Source of the DNA: Ailurus styani
Lineage: Eukaryota > Chordata > Mammalia > Carnivora > Ailuridae
Reading direction: 5' to 3'
Assembly: GCA_002007465.1 (NCBI GenBank)
Contig: LNAC01000038.1
Span: forward strand, 6,248,280-6,312,279
Length of the DNA stretch: 64,000 nt
Below are positions 25,100 through 35,270 of the stretch, in pieces. The position numbers and the translations under genes are program-made. Position 1 is the stretch's first letter. Each line of letters begins with the position of its first letter. The notes under the pieces were generated by a model. That model saw only the letters and a program-made list of their open reading frames with translations, made no database searches and was not told where the DNA came from.

Positions 25100-26336
25100 G
25101 TGAGTAATTGCCACAGATAACAACAGCAGAATCCTCACATTGGTTCCCAGATCTGAGAAGCCATTATGGTAGGAGGGATCCACTGGAAAGACCAGTCATT
25201 TCACTACAACCTAGGAAGGGAATTGTAAATCCTATTAGGACAACAACCATAAACCTTAAGGCTCCAGGGTGGTGGACCCTGTCATATCTCACTCCTTCCC
25301 TCTGTTGGTATCATAAACCTACTGGCTTACATAAACCTACTGGTACAGTATCATAAACCTAACTACTTGATGGCTGCAGTTAGGCATCTTGTGTTGGAAG
25401 TGGTAGATTCACTAGAAAAAATCTACTTAGTAGATGATGTTAATCTGGCAGATGCATTCTTTTAAATATCAATCATGAGATTAAAAATAGTTCAATTTTA
25501 TGTGCAAAGAACAGCAGCACACGTTTGTAATCATGCCATGAAACTATTAATTCTCTTGCTCTCCACATAAAATAGGTCTTAAAATTTTGACATTCTGCCC
25601 AATATCCACACTCTTCGCTATAATGATGCCATCATGCTAATTAGAAATAGCAAACAGAATGTAGCAATTATAAAAGATTCCTATTAAGATACATGCTTGT
25701 CAAAGTAGAAGGAAAAAAAAAACTCTTCTGAACTGGCAAAATATTTTAAAGTATCAGTGATTTGGGCCATTCTGTCCCATTTCCTCCAAGAAAAACTTTG
25801 GACTGTACACCTGACGCTAAGAAATGCTGCACTGGTTAATAAATACCATTCTTGGGAATACTGTCTGCATTTTTTTTTCTTCTGATTAAAGCCTGCCAAT
25901 TTTGAGTGGATCCCAAAGCAAAAAAATAACTCTCTTGGAGATAGGAAGTAGCTCCCACCTACCCTACTACCTAGGCCACATGATGTCCCTGCGCCATTGG
26001 TACCAAACTGTTTGTGTTGTGAAAGAATACAGTACCAAAGACTCTAGTAAGACAATAAAATAATTTCAAGGAAGACACTAGAAGGAGAAAGGTCATGTTT
26101 TTATTTTGGCAGAGAAATAATCCCTGTTTTGAAAATATTACCTGGTTCGTTTCTGGGCATTAATGGAAACTAAATGCTTGATCGTGGGACACCTGAAGTT
26201 ATCCAGCATGAGCAGGGAGTTATCAGATCCCCTCAGTCATAGTGCCAGGAAAGTATGGCAGTAATCTGTCTTATGAAATGACACAGTCAAGATCAGACTT
26301 AACCAGATCAGTTGGATCAATTAAATTGCATGATGA
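25100..26336 (+). pseudogene. Endogenous retrovirus pol relic, ERVL-like
   Basis: In broken plus-strand frames the region keeps reverse-transcriptase landmarks. Near 25420-25475 it reads YLVDDVNLADAFF, the shape of RT motif A; about 150 bases on, a degenerate YNDAIML (near 25618-25638) stands where the catalytic YxDD box belongs, with one aspartate changed. Stops and frameshifts separate these blocks, and downstream sequence to 26336 may be later pol. It cannot encode a working enzyme. The class (ERVL) is inferred from the motif style and is the least certain part. A 13-base block 'ataaacctactgg' is repeated twice at 25313-25352. Confidence 0.5.
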
Positions 26337-26660
26337 GCGCTATGGTCTGGATGTCTATGTCCCCATTATTTACATGTTGAAATCCTAACCCCCAAGGTGA
26401 TGATATGGGGACTTTAGGAAGTGATTAGGTCGTGAGGGTGTACCCCTTATGAAAAAGATTAGTGCCTCTATAATGGAAGCCTCAGAGAGTTCCCTCACCC
26501 TTTCCACCGTGTGAGGACACGGCAAGAAGATGGCCATCTATGAACCAGGAACAGGCTCTCACCAGATGCTGAGTCTGCCAGCATTCCGATTCTGGGCTTG
26601 CCAGACTTCTGAACTGTGAGAAATGTATTTCTATTGTTGAAAAGCCATCTAATTTATGGC
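26337..26660 (+). mobile_element. MST/MLT1-type MaLR LTR
   Basis: 'gctatggtctggatgtctat', 'aagtgattaggtcgtgaggg', 'caccgtgtgaggacacggca', 'tatgaaccaggaacaggctc' and 'gaactgtgagaaatgtattt' match MaLR-type LTRs. It directly follows the ERV pol relic but belongs to a different group, so I read it as a separate insertion. Confidence 0.75.
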
Positions 26661-27134
26661 AGGCCAGTCAAGTATCCCAGACTCCTCTGGCATTTCTTTC
26701 TGCAGTATTGATACCTCTTCTTCTCAAATCTATAGCCTTGTGAGGGTTCTGCATGATCAACTGAAGGAGGAGAAAAATTGTGCTTCTTGTTTAGAAGGTT
26801 CAAAACGATACATTGAGGCTAACAGTAAATAGACTACCATTACATTAAAAAAACTTTAAGATATGACATAAAATCCATGCTGTGTGCAAGGGACTGCAGT
26901 ATTCACTTTGTATGGAACAAGGACAGACAGAACTTAGGAGTGGCGAGTGGCACAGCTGCTTGGCCAAAGTACAGTACGAGAATGACTGGGCATTCTGGGA
27001 TTCTGTGGAGACAGGGATTTCTGTGGGAGAAACACGTATATAGGAACATGCAAATGGAAACAAAGTATGCACATCTTTATGTTTCAGGGTATTACTTATC
27101 AGAGAACATTTGCCACAGAGAAACATTAAAAAAC
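26661..27134. other. Unassigned, possibly ERV-derived
   Basis: The composition resembles the pol relic to the left, and the LTR at 26337-26660 may split it, but I see no diagnostic motif. Frames of 93-97 codons lie on both strands here and are unassigned. Confidence 0.3.
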
Positions 27135-27142
27135 CAAGTGAA

Positions 27143-27373
27143 GGGGTGCCAGGGTGGCTCAGTCACTTAAGGACCGGGCTCTTGATTTTGGCTCAGGTCT
27201 TGATCTCAAAGTTGTGGGATTGAGCTTTGCATCCGGCTCCACACTCAGTGGGGAGTCTGCTTGAGATTCCCTCTCTCCCTCTTCCTCTGCCTCTCCTCCG
27301 ACTCGTACTTGCTCTCCTTTCCTACCTCTCTCTGTCTTTCTCTCTCTCTCAAAACTAAATAAATAAATCTTCA
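27143..27373 (+). mobile_element. CAN SINE, older subtype
   Basis: Head 'ggggtgccagggtggctcag', then 'gctcttgattttggctcagg', CT-rich body and 'aaataaataaatcttc' tail. Target duplication 'caagtgaa' (27135-27142 and 27378-27385, extendable with one mismatch). A 129-codon antisense frame across it is spurious. Confidence 0.9.
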
Positions 27374-27385
27374 AAAGCAAGTGAA

Positions 27386-27639
27386 AGCATGATTTAGCTT
27401 TCAAAGAGCAGCTACTCTTTAGCCTTGATGCTCTTTCCCTGAGAACCTGGAACCAGGTGGAGATTCTCCATGGGCCCCACAATATAATGGGCTCCCTTTT
27501 CCCACGTAGTTCTAGGTATTGCCTCTGGTTAAATCTCAGCCTATCCACTGCAGTTCTCCTGTTCTGCAGTCATGCTGTGTGGGATCACACTTCTAAATAA
27601 ATTAGCTTCATGCAAATACCAATTTAAGCTAAGACAAAT
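27386..27639. other. Unassigned
   Basis: No repeat named; an AATAAA-containing patch near 27595 resembles an LTR poly(A) region but is not enough for a call. Confidence 0.3.
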
Positions 27640-28400
27640 AAAAAAGACTGTAGGTGGTATAGGTTGCGAGAGTGGAGAATATAGGGTCAGTTTTGAAAAT
27701 GTGAAATTTGAGGTGACTAGCAGCCATATGGGGTTCATGTTCTGTAAGTCATCGGAGTTAGAAGGATTTAATTTGAAGCTGTACATTTGGCTATTTGCAT
27801 CCATGGGGTCAACGGACCACATTATTTTCGGCAGTGGAGGGGTCTGAGGTTTGAGGGTATTCCAACATACAGATGTGTGGCAAAAGAGGAGGGAATGGCA
27901 AAAGAGACAGAGAAAGAAGGTGCATTAAGGTGAAATTGAAACCAAGAGAACATGCTGTCTTGGAAATGAAGAGAAGAAAATACAAGGACAATACCCATCT
28001 ACACCAAATACTAGTGATTGATCGGGTAATACGGGGACTGGGAAATCGCACGTTAAAGTAAGTGACTTGCTGAGCAGTGGCCGAAGAAAAGCCTGACTAG
28101 AGTGGTATGAGTGGAGAATGAGAAGGATTTAAACCTGGGAATTCAAAGTATGTTGTTGTAAAGGGAAGCTGAAAGCAAGGGCATAGCTTGTTTTCCTCCT
28201 TGAAGAGGAGATAAGAACTGATGTTTTCCGTGTGGGAAAGTTAACAGGTTATTTGTGGGCAGACAGGAATGAACTTATAAAGAGAAAAATCAATGTTGCA
28301 GGAGAAAGTGGGATAATAGCCCCAGTAATGACATTGAGTTTGGAGAGGGGCCTTCTTCTGACTCTGGGCAGAAGACCTGGGGAGGCATAGACGGCAGCTG
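27640..28400 (+). mobile_element. Old interspersed repeat, family not named
   Basis: The order 'aaatttgaggtgactag', 'gggtattccaacatac', 'agcctgactagagtgg', 'ttgctgagcagtggccg', 'aatcaatgttgcaggagaaa' matches a common mammalian repeat I remember with '...ggggcactccaac...' and '...gatgatgcaggaga...'. I cannot recall its family name with certainty. It has many short open frames and no conserved protein motif. Confidence 0.45.
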
Positions 28401-29239
28401 GATTTGGCTAGCAACCGCTTGAAATTCCTTTCATATACTGTTGTTTTTATTATTTCACTCTGGGGAAACATGCATTAAATTACCAGCTATACTTGGTTTA
28501 AACATACATACATATACAACAACAATAGATGTTTTACCTATGAAATATATTAATTTTGCAAATGTTGCTTTATATTTTGATAGTATATTCATTATTTTAA
28601 GTGCCTTTCATCTAATAGGTAAACTAGATTTATATGTCTTTGTATGTACATAATATATGCACACATATGGATACAAATGTATACTATATGTATCTGTGTG
28701 ATTAAAACTGAGAATTATTAAGAAAAATAAAATGTACTGTAAAATGTGGGAAAATGAAGCTCCTTTTCTTGTCTTCAAAATCAGTTAACGTGTAATCTGT
28801 TGCAAGATCATCGTAATATAGAGAAAACCTCAAGCATTATATAGATTTAATTGACTTCTGATTTCTAAGTTAACACATTAGAACAGTTTTACTGTTATGA
28901 TTTCCAACACTTGAAAAAATTGCTCCATTACTTATATCTTAACATTCGTCAGTTCAGATTAAGACTTTCTGCAAGTTTTAAGAAACTGATTTCAAATACA
29001 ATGTGATACTTACAAATGAGAAATAATTGTCATTGTGTGAACTGCCACATTGCTTTAAGAAGTTATGTTCTGTCTTAGTGATGTGCCCTGTGACTTAAGG
29101 AACCATAATATTTGCTGAAGCTAAACGTAGTTCCACCATATTTATACAGTATAATTGGGAAACAAGTTGTCCAAGTTACTAAGATTATAAGTGTCAGCAC
29201 AATCTAAGTACAAATAGTGACCTTTGTGTTCATTTGATC
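28401..29239. other. Unique AT-rich sequence
   Basis: No gene or repeat recognised; small ACATAC runs near 28504 and 28650. Confidence 0.45.
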
Positions 29240-29340
29240 TAAACTTCTAATTTTTGAAATTAAGAAACTGAGTTTCAGAGAGGTTTACTTTCCTGCCTGT
29301 AGGTCTAGGTATTTAATACAAGTGTTACAGTTTTAAGTTT
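29240..29340 (-). mobile_element. MIR fragment (probable)
   Basis: 'aagaaactgagtttcagaga' and 'ggtttactttcctgcctgta' resemble the antisense MIR core (canonical 'gaaactgaggcacagag'). Confidence 0.45.
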
Positions 29341-29383
29341 CAAGTCTATTTGATGTTATTTTGCTTAAGTATTTTAAATCCTC

Positions 29384-30020
29384 TGTGGTAGGCAGAATTC
29401 TAAGATGGTCCCATTCAGTGTAGGTGACACACATAAAAATGATGGAATGTCATTCCAGTGATAAGGTTACTTTATCTGGTAAAGATGTGAAGATCTTGCA
29501 AATATAATTAAGGTCCCAGACCAGTTGATTTATACTCACTCAAATAGGACATTATCCTGGATAGAACAGAAAACTTTCATTAGTGTGAGTGGGTGCTCCT
29601 GAAGAGGGAGAGCTTCTCTCACTAGCTTTGAAAAAGTAAGCTGCCATCTTGTAAGAGGGCTTCAGAGACAGCCATGTGGCAAGAACTATGTTAATCTCTT
29701 GGAGATGAGCAACCTCCGGCAAATGATCAGAGAGAAGCCAGGGCCTTCAGCCGTAGAGCTACATGGAAATGAATGCTGCCAATAAGCTGAGTGAGCTTGG
29801 AAGCGCAGTATTCCCTAAACAAGCTTACAAGGGAGAATATAGCCTACTGACTCCTTGGCCGCAGTCTGGTGAGACCCCAAGAAGAGGACACAGTTCAGCT
29901 ATGTCAGACTGACTCCTGACTTATGAGAACAATGAGATAATAATAGATTTGTGTTGTTTCAAACTGCCACATTTATTACAAATTGTATGTCTTATAAAGT
30001 TAAGCTAGGAAAAATTAGTA
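29384..30020 (+). mobile_element. MLT1-type MaLR LTR
   Basis: The start 'tgtggtaggcagaattctaa' is the classic MLT1 opening; 'aagtaagctgccatcttgta', 'ctgagtgagcttggaagcg' and 'gagataataatagatttgtg' follow in order. Solo LTR with small indels. Confidence 0.8.
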
Positions 30021-30185
30021 TGTGGTTGCAAAAGTATCAATTACAAAATTATGAATAAATAAGTTGATTTCAATTTTTAAATATGTTTTTGTTATATTAC
30101 CTTGCATTTCACAGCTTTAGTTCACAAGAATTAGTCAGAATCAGCCGAGACAGGGAGCACTAGATCTCAGACATGAACAGTCTTA

Positions 30186-30352
30186 ACTTTTCTTTTCTCT
30201 TCTCTTCTCTTTTCTCTTTTCTGTTCTTTTCTCTTTCTTCTCTTCTCTTCTCTTCTTTCTTCTCTTCTCTTCTCTTCTCTTCTCTTCTCTTCTCTTCTCT
30301 TCTCTTCTCTTCTCTTCCTTCTCTTCTCCTCTCCTCTCCTCTCCTTTTCTTT
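30186..30352 (+). repeat. (TTCTC)n pyrimidine tract
   Basis: About 167 bases of almost pure C/T on the plus strand, built of TTCTC and TTTTC units with a very regular core at 30240-30320. Such mirror-like homopurine-homopyrimidine DNA can form triplex (H-DNA). All long frames here (EEKRR / SSLLF repeats) are artefacts of the tract. Confidence 0.97.
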
Positions 30353-30544
30353 CTTTCCAATTTTCCCCAAAATGTTCTCTATCAATATTTCTCCCACCTG
30401 CTGTCTCGTCCAATATTCAAATTAAGAAGTTAAAAGTCACAATTAGGCAGTTTCCTTCTGTTTAGAATTCTTATAAGGAGTGACTGATGAATTTTTCAGT
30501 TGTTTTTAGTTCTGTATTTGTAAACTCTTGTTTTTTCTCCTTCA

Positions 30545-30864
30545 ATAATTGATGCACTGAAGTATGTTGATAGATTTCCTAATGTTGATTTACCCTTGGA
30601 TTTCTAGAATAATCCTTATTGCTTATTCTTTTAACATACTGTTGGAATGGATGTGCTATATTATATTTAGATGTTTGCTTCTATGGTCACACATAAAATT
30701 GGTCTGGAGTTTGTGTGTTCCCGCATGTACACAAGCATTTGCTGCCTTTACTAGGTCTTGCTAGGTTGTGTTGGCTTTATAAAATAAGTTGCTGAGCTTT
30801 CTATATTTTTCTGTGGGCTAGCATAAAAAGATCTTTTCTTTTGTAAGTTAGCTCATCTGTGAAG
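30545..30864 (-). mobile_element. Old L1M ORF2 RT region, part 1
   Basis: 'tagatttcctaatgttgatt', 'gttgtgttggctttataaaa' and 'agctcatctgtgaagcc' follow, antisense, the RT domain of L1 ORF2. It is interrupted by the SINE structure at 30880 and continues at 31377. Confidence 0.7.
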
Positions 30865-30879
30865 CCTAAGGTCTGTTTT

Positions 30880-31361
30880 TGTTTTTGTTTTTGTTTTTTA
30901 AAGATTTTATTTATTGGGTGCCTAGGTGGCTCAGTGGGTTAAAGCCTCTGCCTTCAGCTCAGATCATGATCTCAGGGTCCTGGGATCGAGCCCCACATTG
31001 GGTTCCCTGGTCAGCGGGGAGCCCGCTTCCTCCTTTCTCTCTGCCTACCTCTCTGCCTGCTTGTGATCTCTCTCTTTTTTTTAAGATTTTATTTATTTAT
31101 ATGACAGAGAGAGACATCTCTCTCTCTTTTTTAAGATTTTATTTATATGACAGAGAGAGACATCTCTCTCTCTTTTTTAAGATTTTATTTATATGACAGA
31201 GAGAAAGATTACAAGTAGGCAGAGAGGCAGGCAGAGAGAGAGGAGGAAGCGGACTCCCCGCTGACCAGGGAACCCGATGTGGGGCTCGATCCCAGGACCC
31301 TGAGATCATGATCTGAGCCGAAGGCAGAAGCTTTAACCCACTTAGCCACCTAGGCACACCC
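30880..31361 (-). mobile_element. Fold-back CAN SINE pair, single target duplication
   Basis: A plus-strand SINE arm (30916-31078) faces a minus-strand arm (about 31200-31361). One 15-bp duplication, 'cctaaggtctgtttt', flanks the whole 482-bp block (30865-30879 and 31362-31376). Both arms share variants seen in no other SINE of this window: 'gcctaggtgg', 'ctcagatcatgat' and 'ttccctggtcagc'. The left end is the tail of the minus copy (GTTTTT repeats then 'aaagattttattta'). The plus arm has no A-tail of its own. This looks like one insertion copied onto itself in reverse. Confidence 0.85.
31083..31207 (+). repeat. Tandem 46-50 bp junction repeat
   Basis: Inside the SINE fold-back a unit 'aagattttattta...gacagagagagacatctctctctcttttt' occurs at 31083, 31133 and (partial) 31179. 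Each unit joins the A-tail end of the minus arm to the CT-rich end of the plus arm, and its GAGAGAGACATCTCTCTCTC core is itself a small hairpin. Confidence 0.95.
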
Positions 31362-31376
31362 CCTAAGGTCTGTTTT

Positions 31377-31450
31377 AATGATAGATGCTCAATAGCCATA
31401 ATTGAATTGTCTTAAGTACTGGTCTATTCAAGTTGTTTTTGGTAAACAAT
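31377..31450 (-). mobile_element. Old L1M ORF2 RT region, part 2
   Basis: Continues the antisense L1 beyond the SINE block: 'actggtctattcaagttgtt' parallels the antisense RT sequence that follows 30864. Confidence 0.55.
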
Positions 31451-32321
31451 CTTAAATGATAATGGAAGACCTTCCTCAATTATTGGTTTTCACAGTGTTT
31501 GTAAGTGTGAAACTCAGGAGAAGAAATCAGATCTAGAAATCAAACCAGAGTAGAAATATAATGTGCCAAAATAAAAGCTTTGAGTTAAAGTAGATTTGCT
31601 TCAGACTGTTACATAAATAGGGATTCACTGGCAGAAGTCTAAATAAGGATCTAGCCAGCACATACCTGACTATGTGGCCTGAGTTGAGTATTCTTCAGGA
31701 AAGTATTATTAATATGGATTTACTAACTGAGCTGTGATTGCTTAAAATGAGCAGAGAGAAAGCTGTGTACATTTTGTTGTAAAGTGGTCAAACATAAATT
31801 CTGTTAGTTAATAAAAAAACATTGTGTAAACTTGATCTACCTACCAGGTTAAGGGTTACAGTTTCGCTTTAACATTCCTACTTTTTTATTGTGTGTGTGT
31901 GTGTGTATACACATTTAGAAGTAACATAACCACAGAACAATAAAAGGGTCATAACGGATGTGTAATAATTACAAAGAGATGAGTTCATTGAGAAGGCTTG
32001 ACTACTAATTGTCCTGGTGTCAAAAATCAACATATGATATCAATATTCCAGTAGGGTCATAATTTGGGCTTTGTTTTGGAGATTTAATGGGAGTCTTATT
32101 GGATGAAAGGGGAATATCAGAGGTCTGAGGTAGCAAGGTCAAAGTTTAGACTCGGAAAATTGTGAATAGATTATGAAGCCTTTACTAAAGCATTTGTGGT
32201 TAATTCTAAACAACTGTATCCTGTGTTATATAAGATGACCTGATAAAGCTACTAGATAATGATGTCTGAGAAGAAGATGAGTAGATAAATGTTGGAGCTG
32301 GTGTGTAAAGGAGAATGATGC
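31451..32321. other. Unique sequence
   Basis: No gene or named repeat; one short TG microsatellite. Confidence 0.45.
31890..31907 (+). repeat. (TG)9 microsatellite
   Basis: Short TG run ending in 'tatacac'. Confidence 0.95.
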
Positions 32322-32416
32322 AGGAAAAAAGGAAGGAGAGAGGAAAGGGGAGGAAAGAGGGAGGGAGGGAGGAAAAAGAAAGGAAGGAAGGAAGAAGGAA
32401 AGAAAGAAAAGAAAGT
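32322..32416 (+). repeat. GGAA/GAAA-rich purine tract
   Basis: About 95 bases of almost only A and G (GGAA, GGGA, GAAA units). Confidence 0.95.
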
Positions 32417-33992
32417 GGAATTTGGTTTGGGGAAACAAAACTGATTATTTATCTGGCTTGCTAGGGAATGACCAGCAATGTAGATTTCAGTGCAAACTAA
32501 AGATACATCGGAGCCATTGTTTTTTTTCTGTAAGTGGAAAAATCATCATGCCTTCTTTTACTCTGCTTAGGATAGTGTAACTATAGCAAGTGTACTAGGG
32601 AGTGGCATTTCTTCATATTAGGCAGTTAGCTGCATCATGGTTCTATGATCAGTCTATTTTTTAGCAGGTCAAAAAATAAGGGTGAAGATTTTGATTCTCT
32701 AAATCCTAGGGAAGAATTCTGGAAAGGATTAACTCTAACACAATTTCTCTATTAGTTTTCAGTTGTCAAATGGAAACTGGTTGAGTCATCAGGAAACTGA
32801 GATAAGATCTGGGTAAACAGAAATAAAGTTAACAGTGCAGGCTCACTTTATATGAGTTTGAGGATATCTAGGCACTCTTGATAAAAGGATAGAAGAAGCA
32901 AGACCTTAGGATGTCTAAATAGAACCTACCTTAAATTTTAGCAGTTTGTAAATGGGACTTTGATAGCTGTCTACCCAAGTTTATTAGAAACTTTGAATAA
33001 TTGAGATGACTAAAACCAAAATTCTAGAGTTTCTCAGGAGAACCTAATATATATAATCTATATATATATAATTTAATATTTCCCTAGTAAATGAATATAA
33101 TTGATTAGTTGAGAGGAATAATGTCACATTAAGTTGCAAAGCCAATGCTCAAATTTTTGTTACCCTCCTTTGCCAGCCATCTGGTTTGATTTTAGATACT
33201 TGAAATGTTTTATATCATAAACACCCATGGTGAGTGGACAATAGCAAAAGTTATAGATACTAAATTTGTCAAATCAAACATATGTTGCACCATAAATATT
33301 TTACATTCCAATTCTGATGGTCATGTTATAGTCACTGAAGTATAAACCAGAAGTAATGGATGTATTTTGTTGGTAACAGAATCAGGATCTCATTTCATTT
33401 TTTTTAAATTTAGAATAACTCTGGCCTAATTGTCATCCATAGTTAGAATTTCAAAGGAATATATTTTGGCTAGGTATTCTATGGACCATGATTTCAATTG
33501 TACAGAAAATATGTTCTGTATTCTTTAATAGCAAAATTTTATTTCAGCATTAACCTAAACTTAATGGTTATTAAAAATAAAAAGGAAAAAAACCCAGTTG
33601 GTCCAGGGATTTATACTTTATTTCCATTGCCCAACTTTATGTCCTATTCTGGGATACTCAGCTTGCATCAAGATATTGGGATTGATGAGTGGAATGTAAT
33701 AAGAGTATTTGGTCATTGATTGTTCTCTGGCACAGTAGCCTCCTACTGCTCACAATTTTCATGTGCTGACTCCTAAAATATGTCCACATAAATGTGAGAT
33801 TTCCAGTTTATGGTCTAGTTAGCAATTTTTCTTCTAATTCCAGTATATGAACATCCAACATATCTAAGTGTAGGGTTGGTATCTGTGGTGCGTCTTGCAA
33901 ACATTGTGGAGTAATAGACAAGGTTTGGGATTTTATGTGCCAATAGCCACTAGTGTGAGAGCAAAGAGTATCTGTATTATTTGAATTTCCCA
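32417..33992. other. Unique AT-rich sequence
   Basis: No gene found. The part at 33560-33960 may be an old repeat, but I could not identify it. A TA-rich palindromic patch lies near 33048-33073. Confidence 0.4.
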
Positions 33993-34060
33993 GATTTTAT
34001 TTTATTTTATTTTATTTTATTTTATTTTATTTTATTTTATTTTATTTTATTTTATTTTAT
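33993..34060 (+). repeat. (ATTTT)13-14 pentanucleotide repeat
   Basis: Uninterrupted ATTTT units over about 68 bases, likely polymorphic. Confidence 0.98.
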
Positions 34061-34667
34061 AGAATAAGTTGCTTGTATAAAATTCCGTGAGGTTGGAAGT
34101 TTTTAATTCCTTTCTAAGCCTTCCACAACATTTTTCATGTAATTCTCAATTTTATTTATTCTCCTACAATACTTATGCTAATATTCTCCAAGCCAAAGTA
34201 ATCCAATATTTGTGTTTAGTCTGACTAGTAAAATAATTAAAATAACAAATTGCTGCAAACTTTACATAGTATATTAGTGTGCCAAATGAGTTTCATTCAT
34301 CTGTTTAATATAGGTTTTGTATACTGGATCAACCAGAGAAGTTTCTCTTTTTCAGGATGCCAGTAAGATTCTACATTGAAATGGCAGAGCTCTGCATTTC
34401 TGATACTACATTTGTACCCAGTGTCATGTAAGTGAACTATAAAAATATCTAAAGTGCCAACTATTCCCCTTTTCCCAGTTATATCAGCATGGTGTCATCA
34501 ATAGAAGAAACTAATGTAATATCATTTACAATGATAAGATGGTAGGAATTTCTGTATATTATTTGGGGAAGAGAAAAAAATCAGTATCTCTGAAAAAGGA
34601 AACTAAAAAGACACTTTAATTCTTGCCTGATGAAAGCAATCTTGTATTCCTTTCCGCTTGTTAATGT
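34061..34667. other. Unique AT-rich sequence
   Basis: No repeat or gene recognised. Confidence 0.45.
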
Positions 34668-34888
34668 AAACCAGAGATTGCTACACTCATTCTGTAAGGT
34701 ACTAGAGAATAAGTATTTTAAGTTTTGTGATCCATGAAGACTCTTGCAAATACTTGAGACTACCAATGCAATACCAGAGCAGCTTTGGATAAGAGGTAAA
34801 TGAATGGATATTGCTGTTTTCCAATAAAAGTTTATTTTCAAAAACAGCAGGTTAGATTGCCCCCAGCTGTAGTTTGCAGATCCCCGAA
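34668..34888 (+). mobile_element. Old mammalian interspersed repeat
   Basis: 'aaaccagagattgctacact', 'tattttaagttttgtgatcc', 'ccaataaaagtttattttca' and 'ctgtagtttgcagatcccc' follow a very common mammalian repeat (canonical 'ccaataaaactttatttaca' ... 'gtagtttgccgacccc'). I do not recall its family name surely; I think it is DNA-transposon related. Confidence 0.6.
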
Positions 34889-34914
34889 TTGACATTTCAA
34901 AAAAAAAAAAAAGC

Positions 34915-35270
34915 CAGCTCTTTTACCAGCAAGTGCATTTATTTGGGTATAGCAGAGAAATTGCAATTCAGGACAAGCAAACTATGGCAAACCACAGGAA
35001 AGTCTGGAGAGCAAAGGAAAGGGGCTTGTTTTTAATAGGGGAAAGGAAGAAGCTAGGAGGGGCTGTTTTGCTGAGTTCTTGTTGGTGGCCAAGGAGAAAT
35101 GTTTCCTTCCTCTCCCTGGGGGATGGTATGCGAAGTAAGCGTCTTCCTACTGAGGAGTGGGAAGTATATTTCTTATAGCAAATGGTAGTTAGTACGCGAA
35201 AGCTCCCCCTTCATGGCTTCCTGATAGCATTTTAAGTGAGGTTTCCGGTATTTTCACACCTGCTCTAGAG
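34915..35270 (-). mobile_element. LTR-like element (probable)
   Basis: Read on the minus strand the block ends with an AATAAATGC poly(A) region close to its 3' end, followed by about 20 bases, the layout of an LTR R/U5. 'ctatggcaaaccacaggaaa' and 'aggggcttgtttttaatagg' also look like a repeat I have seen, but I cannot name the family. Low certainty. Confidence 0.35.

Noticed and set aside
27159..27548. 129-codon minus-strand frame
   Set aside because: More than half is the antisense of a CAN SINE (arginine/glutamate-rich from the CT body).
30160..30433. Several overlapping EKRREE / SLLFSS frames
   Set aside because: Artefacts of the TTCTC tract, open in many frames at once.
33993..34060. 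Regular short repeats that could suggest a CRISPR array
   Set aside because: A simple ATTTT microsatellite without spacers, in a mammalian genome.
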